Source: Euwallacea fornicatus
Taxonomy: Eukaryota > Arthropoda > Insecta > Coleoptera > Curculionidae
DNA length: 64,000 nt
Assembly (NCBI RefSeq): GCF_040115645.1
Contig: NC_089546.1
Coordinates: 3,755,001 to 3,819,000, forward strand
Reading direction: 5' to 3'
Shown here: positions 1-11,500 of the stretch, piece after piece
Layout of the letters: the number at the start of each line of letters is the position of its first letter
Position numbering within the stretch: position 1 is the first letter of the stretch
Made by a program: the position numbers and the translations under genes
The notes under the pieces: model-generated
What the model was told of the DNA's origin: nothing
The model's input: only the letters and a program-made list of their open reading frames with translations
The model's database searches: none

Positions 1-2378
1 CAGAGCCCCATCTTGAATGGAGACTAATTCCGTACGAGCGTAAAAAAAATTCCTCCCCATACCATAAGTGAGCCTCCACTAAATGGAAGACGTTCAGCAA
101 TACACGCTTGGGCCTATCTCTCGACTGGTCATTGCCACAATCTCACACATCTGTCCGGAAGTCAGAATTGAAATTCATCAGAAAACAATACGAAACTTCA
201 ATTCTCTTGTGTCCGAGCCAAGTGTTCTCGGGCAAAATTCAACTTCGGAATCCGGTGTTGACGAGAAAGCAGAGCCCCTTTTGCTCTAGTTCGAGAGGAT
301 AATCCAGCAGCGTGAAGTCGCCTTTTAACGGTCCACTCGCTTACGTTTACATTTCCCACTTCTTGCAGATGAGTTCAAAGGAAAAGTGCCATAGTCGATC
401 AGTGTCTCAGAGCAACAAAAACGAGAAAGCGGTCATCTCTGCCCATTGTAATCCTTTCTCGTCCTGATCGGGGTCTTCGAATGAGCAGCTCAGTGTTTTC
501 ATGCCGCTGAAGGCCCGTAGATAGACTTACTTCACAGTTCTTTGCAGCTTATCGCTGTCTGCGACCATCTTCCATAGCCGTCGCAATTCGTACCGTAATG
601 ATAGAAATTGTGGGTATTTTAATGAAAGGGCAAAATGATAATGGAGGCAGTCGTAGAATTTGTAAAATACAGATGAAGGTACAGAAGAAAAAAATGCTGT
701 TAACGCATTTCAGGAAGTTTAGCAGGAGGTCGCTTTTTCATTGAACGCTCATCGAAATAAATAATGATTGTTTGATATTGTTTCAGATTTGGAAAGGAAG
801 TCATCCTAAGCTGAAAAGTGCCCCTCTAAATTTGTTTGTACAAGCTTTAAGGAATTTTACAAATTGCCCTAATTTTATGCTCGAAAGTGTATTACCCCCC
901 TGGCATCTCAAACCAATCACTCCACGATCATTGATTGAAAATTTGTCTTGAAACAGATGTTCTCTTATTAAATGAGGATTTTCTATATTGTACGAACGGC
1001 TTTTCCTTCAATCACATATACCTCTCCTTGCAAATGTCTCGTCGGTGAACTAAATTTTATTCAAAAACACAAAGGCTCATGATGACGCTTTTGAAGCGGG
1101 AAATTGTAAAATTCAATTTTGGGTTGAAAATCCCTTAGCAACAAATTATTGGCTGGCGTAAAATGGTATAGAAATAGCTTCTCTTTCCTTAGATGTCTCG
1201 AAATTGATGATGTGCTTAATCCCGCGCTTCAAGGGTACGTCTGGTGTTAATATCTGGATAATCCAATATTCGGATAAAACTTTCCTTCTCTTAGGCTACA
1301 GTGAGAATTTTTACACTTCCATTATTCATTTTGGATGGAATGAAACAGTGTCATCCAACTTGTTGAAAAATCGTTTGAAAACTTCACGCTCTGGTTGTCT
1401 ATTATTAAAATCAAGTTTCAGGTATCTTCGAGCAGCAGATATTATAAATGAATTTATCACACCCAAGCATCACCATATAGGTAATTTTAAACCGATAAAT
1501 TAAAGAGCGTGAGTGTTTTTTCCAACTCACGCTATTAAAAACATTGTTGTGATATGCCATGTATGGTTATCGTCCTAAAAGTGGCTAATTTTTTACTTCT
1601 TTCATGTTTAATTATTGTTTTTTTTCGTACGTTCAAGTCCACTAAGTTTAATATCGTGAACTTTGTGCATGGTGTAGCCTTACTTTACTCCTAGTAAATT
1701 ATAGTCCTCATTGGAGCTTTGTTAAATGCTACGAATGTCAGTGAAAACGCCGGCATTTACTGCAATGAAACAATAAGTTTTTGCTTAATAAAATTTAAAA
1801 ATGACTTCTCATAATGATTCTGAGAGGAAACCCACTGAACATTCCCACAGTTTTTTAGGAGCAAGGCGAGTACAGATCAGTTTTTACCAAAAAAGTTCTC
1901 GAAGAAAGTCTTTCCATACAGAATTAGTGAAAACTAATTAAACTCAAATAAATGTAATATTATTGTCTTGAAGCTGTTCAAGCGGTTTGAAGTCGTTTTA
2001 AGCTTTCTACGTTCAAGGTGCATCTTTTTTCTGGAGCAAGCATTTTCTCATATAAATAGAACTAGTCAAATCGAATTAATAACACCTAAAGAACATGTGG
2101 TTTTATATCATTTTTATTTATATTTATCTGGAACATTCCGTATTTATTATGACTGAGTTAATTCGTAAACAAATGTCAGGACGCAGTGAAATGCATGTTT
2201 TGATATATTATTGATTGGCTCGCAACGTAAAAATATATTTTCTTCTTGTTTCAGCAATTTTCCTGAAAAATGCCTCTCCTCCCCCTGCCAGAATTCGCTC
2301 ATAGATAGTGGCGCGTAGTGAATAATGTGAATTAAACCCGGTGAATAACGTGGCGCGATATCGCTAGTTACAACTAAA
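1..2378. other. Upstream flank of the Dpr-like gene; no gene recognised
   Basis: I see no convincing coding region or RNA gene in this stretch. The open frame at 1204-1503 (99 codons) has no recognisable motif and an unremarkable composition, so I leave it out. A short hairpin lies just after it at 1506-1533. The final hundred bases before the first Dpr exon are more GC-rich than the surroundings and could hold 5' UTR, but no TATA box or initiator can be assigned with confidence. Confidence 0.4.
1506..1533. repeat. Short perfect hairpin
   Basis: AGCGTGAGT at 1506-1514 is the exact reverse complement of ACTCACGCT at 1525-1533, with a 10-base loop rich in T. No function can be assigned; in an insect genome it is not evidence of a bacterial-type terminator. 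Confidence 0.5.
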
Positions 2379-2426
2379 ATGAACTTCATGGATGATTACC
2401 TGTGGCCCTCTAGAAAATATTCGTGA
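2379..2426 (+). promoter_or_regulatory. Candidate upstream ORF in the 5' leader
   Basis: An ATG at 2379 with AAA immediately upstream opens a 15-codon frame that stops with TGA at 2424-2426. That is 19 bases before the preferred Dpr start at 2446 and in a different frame. If the transcript begins upstream of 2379, scanning ribosomes would meet this uORF first. Seen directly: the ATG, the frame and the stop. Inferred: that the region is transcribed. The in-frame Dpr ATG at 2392 lies inside this uORF and has a poor context (T at -3), which argues for initiation at 2446. Confidence 0.35.
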
Positions 2427-2445
2427 AGATGGCGGACGCTTGAGA

Positions 2446-2551
2446 ATGCTTTGTGCTCGAATGATAATGGCATTAAATTGTCGGGACGCTCTGACGTGTG
2501 TTGTGATCCTCATTTATCTTTCTGAAGCTGTAAATGGATCTTTTATATCAG
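2446..2551 (+). CDS. dpr: Dpr-like exon 1 (signal peptide)
   Basis: This exon encodes the start Met and a signal peptide with the hydrophobic core ALTCVVILIYL followed by small residues near AVNG, a plausible cleavage region. It ends in ATATCAG followed by the strong donor GTAAGT at 2552, leaving one base of a split Asp codon (phase 1). I prefer the ATG at 2446 because it has A at -3 and puts a short n-region before the core. In-frame ATGs at 2392, 2461 and 2467 are alternatives that would change only the N-terminus. A transposon begins only about 43 bases into the intron that follows. Confidence 0.75.
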
Positions 2552-5500
2552 GTAAGTTAAAAGCACTCCTTTGTGCATATACACGGAGAAATTATACAGC
2601 GTTTGTAAAAAGTATCATAACGCGTTTTGAACTTTCATAAACTTGGTATTTAAAAAAATGTTTAAACACGTATAATTTTATTTCAAAAAAAGCATTTAAT
2701 GCATTATTTTCCATTTTTTTTTCGAAACTTTCCCTATTCAAGTACCCCTACTAATTTTTCATTTTCAAGTAGAAAAGTACCTATTGTAGTACATCAAATG
2801 AAAGATAACTCAATAAGGAATACAACGGTAGTCTCAAAATTAAAATTGGATCTAGTTTTTTTTGAAAAAAAAAATAGAAAAGAGCCGATATATAATCCAT
2901 TCTTATTTTCACTTTGAAAGAGGGTGGAAAAGTAAAAAAAGACCTAAAAATTTCAAATCGTCTTAAATGTGAACAATTTTTTAGATATACATTTTTTTGG
3001 TTTGCACAGGATTCATTAGTAATTGAATTTAGTTGTTAGACTAAATCTATTACAGCTAGAATAGAAGAAAATAGATCGTTACTCTGAGGAGTAAAGAATT
3101 GATATTTTAGCCTTTTTGAGGTATGAAGATCGCAAAAGAATTTACAGAAATTTGTGTTTCATATTTAATAACAAATATCCAAATAAACTCATTGATAGAA
3201 GTGTAGTCAGTTGGATTGTCAAAAAACTCAATGCTCAGCTGCTCCAAAATATGGAAGACGTTGAACAACCATTGGTGACGATAAAATTCTAAACATTCTT
3301 TTATCTATTTGATGAGAACCTCACAATCTATCAGTAAACTTGCTGATGAATTTGACGTATATGCAAAATTAGTAAGCAATTTTTGAAAACGTGGAAACTT
3401 TCATCCATACAAAATTTCCCTTAGCCAAGAGTTGATGTCTGAATATTTAGATCGCAGGATGGTATTTTTTAAATTGATGCAAGAGAAAGATATTCATGAT
3501 AATGAGTTCTTATCTGGAAAATTATTGTTGAATGAAGCAAAATTTGCTTAAATGAATCTATTAATTGACATAATTGTCGCTACTGCTCTACAGGTACTCC
3601 TCATGCTGACTCTGCACACACAACATTCTCAAAGACTCAATGTATGGATGGGTATAGTCGTAGTAGACCCAATTTTAGTTCTGAGCATACCGTTGTATCC
3701 ATTATTGACTTACCTCTCATTTGATATACTACAATAGGTACCTTTCTTTTCGAAAATACAAAGTTAGATGGGGTAGCTGTTTAGAGGTGAATATTTAGAA
3801 CATCAAAAATAATGATTGAATGCCTTTTTTTAATTAAATTATATGTGTTTAAGCATTTTTAGAAAATATCAGGCTTATGGCAGTTACAAACATCTTGCAG
3901 TGCTTTATACAAGAGCTGTATAGCGTTGTTTGATCTCGTTTATCACCAACTAGAAATAAAATGTTGTTCAGACTAAATATGCAAAAGGTGCTATTGTGAA
4001 TTGATCAATCTTTGATACTAAGAGTGAAGAAACAGCTTTAATCAAAAAATCAATATTAAATTGTTACTAATATAAGGCTTAGAACCCATTTCGATATTTT
4101 GTCCGATAGATTTTCAGATATTGCGCGATTAGGGGCTTCTTAAAATACTAAATACTTTAAAAGTAGAAAATAAGTCTTTTTTATATGTCTTCTTGTCTTT
4201 CGATATATATGATTTCCACTGAAGATGGCATGTAACGGAATGAAAATTAAAATGTAGTAGATTTCACATTGAAACCTACTTTAAAATCAACAACAGCATT
4301 AAACGCTCATTGAAGAAAAAAATTCCTTCCTGTCGGAAGATCTTTCCTCAACACCCTCTCCTCGCCAGTACTCTCCCATTTGACTTTCCGTTTTCAGCGG
4401 CTAAAAATCTGTTTGAAAAGGTTTTTTTCTCAATTAGTTAAAATTATATTAGTTTTTATGTCAAGACAAGCTCAAAATAGGTCCAATTTATATCATACTT
4501 GAAAGACGTAAACAAGATTGCCACCATAAAGGGTTTTAAATAATCTTCAAGTTTTATTTACTGCCAAAAAAAGCGACTTAGGAGTTTTCCAGTCCTTAAG
4601 ATGAGGTTAGTGTTGAAATATCGGTGGGTTCTAAGGATGCAAATTTTCTGCAGTTTTGCCAGCGATTTCACATCAAAAATTATCCAAAACCATATAAATT
4701 AAGAAAGCAGTATTTTTTAACGACTTTATGTCGTGTCTGGTATCACACACCAAGACTTGCACACCAATAAGGTTATAACGTAATTATCCACTATCTTAAA
4801 AAAACAATTCACCGTTAAGCACGAACACATAGAGGTGGAATTTATCTCCTTTCAATCTGTAGCGGCGTTATTAATGGAGCTGGTAAAATTTGAGTAATTT
4901 TTGAGAGAATTTTGATATGAAGTAAATCTCATGATAAATCGATGCGCGTTTAAACTATGGCCGCCTAAAGTTGGATCTAGCCGGGCAAAAGTGATTTGTT
5001 CCTTCAATTTCTACGTATCTAAGAAAATAAATTCGCCTGGCTGAAAATGGAATTTTATAGCGGATGGAATCGCCTCCATTCGGAAATGTTTCGTGCAATG
5101 TTTGAAATTGCATTTCGTTATTTTAAACGTCTGGAGAAGTGGGGAATTCACATCATGGACTATATCGCTGACTTAAGTCAGAAATTCTCTGGATTGCTGC
5201 AGCGAGTCTGCCAGGATTCAAGAGCTCAGCGAGCTAACGCGTCATTACTATTTATTTAAATATAATTTGCTCGCCAATAATTATTTATATGCGGGGTCAC
5301 CCATTTAAAATAATCCACTGGAATTTTTTTTCTTTAGAGAACCCGGAGACACGTCAATTTTATTTCAAGGGGGGCATTTTTAGATCATAAATTTGTAGGC
5401 GTAGAATCATCCCCCTAAACGGGGTGGCAACCCCTTCAAGAATCTGAAATGGCAGCGGGGGACGAGTGACACATCATATCAATAGGTATTTCAATCCTTT

Positions 5501-8500
5501 TTGAGTATGTTGACATTTTTTTGTTCCGCTTTCAGATATTGTTAAAAAAACGTTTTGAACCATCGGTGAAATAAATCGAAAAAGAATTACCTTAACTTAA
5601 TAATGATGAGCTCGCAAATACTGTAAAAAATTATGTTTATCATCGAATTCTGAAGATAAGGTGATGGGTTTTGTTGACATTGAACTGATAGTTTTGTTCC
5701 GATTTCACACTGAGCAGAATTGCACCGTGAAATTTGTCGATTTATTCGTCGATTCGAAGCATCATGGTTAACACCATTGCAGAGTGGATTGAAACTATCA
5801 CTATCTATTTCAAAAACAATAAAATAGCCCGAGACACTGGAAGAATTTTTAATGAAAAGCTTCCCGGTAAGAATCTGAGCTATCTCTACGTGACGAATTT
5901 AATATCTAAACTCAAGGAGACTGGATCCGTTGCTAACAAGAAACATGTTCCTGGATGCTGGATTGGTAGAAGAGGTTTCATTGGAGGGCTTCCGAGATCG
6001 CCTGATATAACACCATTGGACTTTTTCTTATAGGCTCATTGGAAAACTGTTGTTTATAAAACGAAATCTACACCTTTAGATCATTTTCACCATCGAATAG
6101 TGATAGCATGTGGCGAAACAAGTCCCAACATGGTACAAAATGTTCGTGAAGAGGTTGAACAAAGATTTTATTATTTATTTTATGGAAGTGAATGGGTTGC
6201 AATTTGATCACTTAATTAAATAAAATATTATTTAGAAATTTATTTTTTTCGATTTATTTCCCCGATATTTCAAAATGGTTTTTTACATCATTTAAAAGCA
6301 GAGCAAAAAAAGCTACTTATAAAGAGAATTGAAATACCTTTAATTTGATGAGCCGCTTGACCCTCGGTGCCACTTCAGATTCTTGAAGGGGTTGCCACCT
6401 CGTTTAGGGGATGGCTCTACACCTCGAATTTATGATCTAAAATGGCCTCCTTAAGAGTAAAATTGACGTGTCTCAGCGTTTTCCAAAGAAAACAAATTCT
6501 GTTTAAGATATTTTAGGTGGACTCTTTTAAATGGGTCACCCTGTATAAATCTATAGTAGTAGTACTGTTTGGTTCGAAATGATCTAAATATGTTTTTACA
6601 ACGAACATCGCATCAATTAAGAATAAGTAAACCGCATATTCAAAAACTATTGAAATAACTGATGTGACAATAGATTATGTAAATCTGTGGGACATTGATG
6701 CCAATTAGTGGGTTCTGCTTCCGCGGCTGGTTCCTGGTGTTGTAAAGCATTCTACTTTCGGTTTTTGTCAGACCGATAGGAACTGTAGTTAACTGGCTTG
6801 AGAAGTAACCTTTAATCGATTTATTTACAGCCGAAGTCTTAAACTAATTTAGTTATGTAATCGGTGCAATTATGATCACCGTTTTGTGAATACCTCACTT
6901 CTGGGGGTTGCAGCACCAAATTTTTGTTTTCGCAAGTTTCGGTGAATTTGAATGTATGCAAGTTTTTGAGTGGGTTATCGTGTGAACTGATGTGTTTGGT
7001 TGATCTCGGTGAACCGTTCTTCCCTCCTTTTTCTTTCCAAAAAAATCGGGCGTAACGCAAAGATAACCCAAGTTTTTTGGCTTAATGGTCCTTTTAGACC
7101 CTTGGTTGCTGACATCTGGTCATTTATTTTAATTGGTTGCAACCACCAGATGTTGGCTCTCACTTATAACCCATTGGAGTCGAGTACTTGGGAAGATTCT
7201 GCGTTCCTTAAGTGTTGGCAATAAATCGTACAGCCCGGGTCCTTGAATGAAGTCGAGAACTCTACCCGATTTGATGATACGCCTTTCAGCCATTGTTGTT
7301 GAAGAAATTAGGAATTTTCCCAAATGTCTGAATTGAGTTCAGACAACTCAAAATCATCCCTTCGAACCCGTTGTTAATAAGAGTTTAAAGCCAGGAGATC
7401 AAGCAAAATGTTTGATTTTCTGCATGTGAATAGGCGTTTAAAACATGGATAACCAATATTGAAGACATTGTATTTTCTGACAAAACTAGGTTTTCCACCA
7501 ATGGTATTGTTTCATTTTAGCATGTAAGGTATTAAAGCCATCACCATTTCTGTGTCCAAATCACTCGTATTCCACAATATTCGATTGAAGTAAACGTATG
7601 GTATGTAATTTCATACCATGGTATAATTAGATGATTTTTTTTTTAATTCCGTTAATCAGCACACGCACCTAAATATGTTAGAATGTTTTCTAAATGATAG
7701 GTCGAATGATCTGCCGATCATTGTGCAATGTGTTACTTGCAAGAAGGTGGTTGTCTTGCCCATTATGCGCAAACAGTTTTGAAATTGTTGAATTAGCAAT
7801 TTGGAAAAATTTGGATAAGTCGAAATGATGTTGTTTTACGGTTAACGAGGTGCCCGGATTTGACTATAACAGATTTCGAGGCCTTTGGGGCCGTTCAAAA
7901 CAAATAGATTGTGCGAACGATCTTTCTTCGAATGCAGAACATTTGGAAGGAGAAGATCAGAGATGCTGTGGCGTGTTTAACGCTCGAACGAATCTGCAGA
8001 AAGTATGATCAACTGCGTCAAAGACTCGCGCTGTGTGTTTACGAAAGCGGTGAAGAGATCGAGTCCAATTTCCATTCCTAGTTTTTTCTCTTTTGTTTAA
8101 TTATTGAAATAAAAATTTAACAACCAAAAGTCTTTATTTCGGTTGCTATGAAAACAAAAATTAACTTTTGAGTCTTAAAAAAGTGTTGAACTAAATGCAC
8201 ATATTTTTCGATACTTTTTTGCAACGGGAAGGAAAATAGAAACGGTGAGAACTGAGTCAATCGTGTTAGAACAAGCAAAAAGTTTCATGGAGAATACGGT
8301 TTTCTCGCAAAATGGAAAATATGAAACTTTTTCTTTTTCCAACCCAGTACGGGAATATACTGCATATCAAATTTTAAAACCCACTTATCTATTGCAGAAG
8401 AATTATAGCAGTTACCATGGTGAAGTGACAATAAAAATGATAGAATGACTACTTTATTTTATCCACTATTTTGTCACTTTTTTGTTACTAATAAATAAGT

Positions 8501-11500
8501 TTATTTATATATTTTTTTAAATTTTTACTAGTTCACTTTTAGTAAAATGAACTAGTCACCATACTCCATCAAAAAGACAGTCGTCTACTGCTTCCTCTTC
8601 TTCAACTTAACTTGAGTTCCTACAAATTTACTAAAAATCATCGTTATTTCTTTGTCTACTCTAAACCTTTCTGGTGGTGCGTCATTAATTACATATTTAT
8701 TTTTACTTATAATTATATAATTATTTATAAACTCATTTGCCTACATGTGAGTTCCAGGCTTAAAAAAAGTGTCCACATTTTTTGTAACTAGAATGTTTTT
8801 CGTGTTTGTACCTATCTCGAGGATATTAATTAAAGAATGAAGAACTGTACTATAGTGAGTAGCCTGAACGGCCTTAGGCCAAGATGTGCCGCCGAAGCTA
8901 CTTGCTCTTTAAGACTTTGCATAGAGTTTACAAAGTTTATAAAAACATGTGTTCATAATATGAAGCTTTTTTCTAAAAGTTCGAAAAATCAGCATGAATA
9001 ACTATGTTTATGGAGCATGCATTGGACTGTAAAAGCCTAGTTAGCTACTCTAGGCTTCAAATTATTTATCAAAGTGGCATTTTCTTTCGTGAGAAATTCT
9101 AATTAATCGCAGGTATTAGAGGAAAATAGGCGTCATATACTAAAGAGTTATGAAATATTTGTAAATTAAGCCCAATTAAGTATTTACCACTTAAAACTAA
9201 CAAAAAAACATGTGAATCATGGCTCTAGGAAATATAATTAGTATTTTTCTAATGGATATCTCTATGTTTTTTTAAATAATTTGATACTTTTTATTAATAT
9301 GACGAATTCTCAATATTCCGGGCCGTATTTTATCGACCAGAATTTCAAAAGATCAAAGCGCTTACGAACAAAAAATATCTAAAAGTGGAATAAACTAGAC
9401 AGCAAAGTTTATATTAGTGTTTAAATTAATTACTAACTGCTAAACCATGAAAACCATCGAGACCGGTGTGATAAGTGATAATATACGACGAGATGTATAC
9501 GACATAGTCGGACTATGTTGTACACATCTCGGGTGCTACCCTTTAAATTTTATATCAAGGCAAGGGTCTGCTGTGGCCACTAAGGGTATAGCTTATAGAC
9601 CAGGGTGAAACATTTTCTGAGGTTTAAATGGGAAAGTTACGGAATACACGGGATCCCACGTAGATAATATATTATGACCTCTCTGGACAAAAACATTCTA
9701 ACTAAACAACGTGAGCTAATTAAACTCACAAGGACTTTTAGATAGCGCTGGAAACGAGGCTGCATGTCTGAGGCAAGTTGAAATTTGAGTTATTTTTATT
9801 AATTCGACAAATTGTAAAAAAGAAATGCTTGAAAATATCTGAGATATGTATTCTGAGCATCGTTCAGGGTGTTTAGGTGCCGGTTACTTTCTTCGGCTAT
9901 ACTGAGTTTTTCATCTTCGTTATTTCATTCGCTATCCACGAAGAGACAATGGAGTCCGGAAGCCGCAGAGGTAGGAAATATCCAAGCTCGAAGTTGGGTC
10001 CCTTAAAGGGTTTGAAGCTTTGCTGAACTTATCTTAGTCGCATCCAATGGATGTACTGGGTATAAGAGATTGGTGTATTTTCCCGAGGTTTCGCCCTACC
10101 TTACGTGCGCCGCAATAAAAAGAAGGGATGAGCTTCGATCAATCACTGACCGTTCAGGTTGGTATTTCCACCTCGTATTTCAATAAGATCGGTCCACAGA
10201 TTCGACGATTTAGTAAATTTGATGAATTGAAATGATACGAAAGTTCGACTCTGTTCATCGAGCCAAGTAAAAAATTTTTTAAGTGTGTGTTTTCTTTATC
10301 ACAAATCATTTTTGTATCACTATGTTTAATGACTCTTTAGTAAATGAGAATATTTCACTTTAAATGAAAATGAAAACGAAATTCTTATTCCAGATGTTGA
10401 AAGGCGAAGCAGGAAAATTTAAGTATTTGAAAGCCTCAATACTAAATCATATGAAAAAGAAAAAGGTGGAGATCCGTCAAATGTTTAAAAAATACTGTAG
10501 CTACATTGAGAACCTTTGACTTGGGTTTCAATTCGCGAAAAACCCAATATTTCATCCGTCTGAAGTTGAAATATGTTCTTTCGAAGCGGGGATAGGCAAA
10601 AGAAGGAAAAGTAATATTTTAATAAATGATAAGGCGGCTCTCTTACCGTTCTAGTTTAGCATTTTATGCGAAAGAAACATCTTTATTCGACCCCTTATTT
10701 CCGTCTAAGCGTCTTATGTATTCTAGGTCAAAGATCTTAAAACGATCCACACGTACATTTTTAACATCCGAAAGAAATTTTTTCAGGGTTCTGAGCTCTT
10801 GTGCTCTAATTTAGAAATCTCAACGGCTGCACCGCACGAAATTCATTTTTAACCTAGACCCTACAAAAAAGCATCACCCTTTTATTGGAAAATTCATCGC
10901 CGAGGCCCTAGAAATTTATGACAAAAATCAAAACCACTTACCACCCAAAGGACATAAAAATAAACTGATAAGATTTGAAGAGTTGTTCCGCGATATATTC
11001 GAGGATTCCCACCACTTTTGGAGATTTCAGAATAACGTATAACATCAACTTTGATGGGATGTCGTCCTGCATTTATATAGATGTTTTATACAGCCACCGG
11101 ATTGGCAATAAACGCCAGATAAACCGTCATAAATCGTAATATCGTCTTTTGAAAAAAAAAGCAGATTTAGAACGAGTTTATTGACACATTTTGAGTCCGT
11201 ATTATCGAGAGGGGATAATAAAAATACAGGGATTTTCAATAAATAATTTCAAAAGGGGCCACGGGGTAATTATTATTCTATTGGATGTATACAAAACAAT
11301 TGCATTGTTAAAGTACTCGAAGTAATTTTGTCATTTAAATAGCAATTTAGTCCGATAATAGGCTACATCAAAGCCTGCAGCTCCTATAAAAGGTTCTAAT
11401 TAACTGGCGGTTCTATCGGTTATAAAGCCGATAGAGAGGAAAAACTATAAGTGCGTCGATATAATAGCAGCCTGTCCTGCATGTTGATCCGTGATGGGAA

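Noticed and set aside
2392..2445. N-terminal extension of the Dpr protein from the ATG at 2392
   Set aside because: The context is poor, it would place 18 polar residues ahead of the signal peptide, and it overlaps a uORF. Kept only as an alternative start.
6839..7323. Overlapping minus-strand frames that looked like a retroelement polyprotein fragment
   Set aside because: I could not match any motif of gag, protease, reverse transcriptase or integrase, so I made no call.
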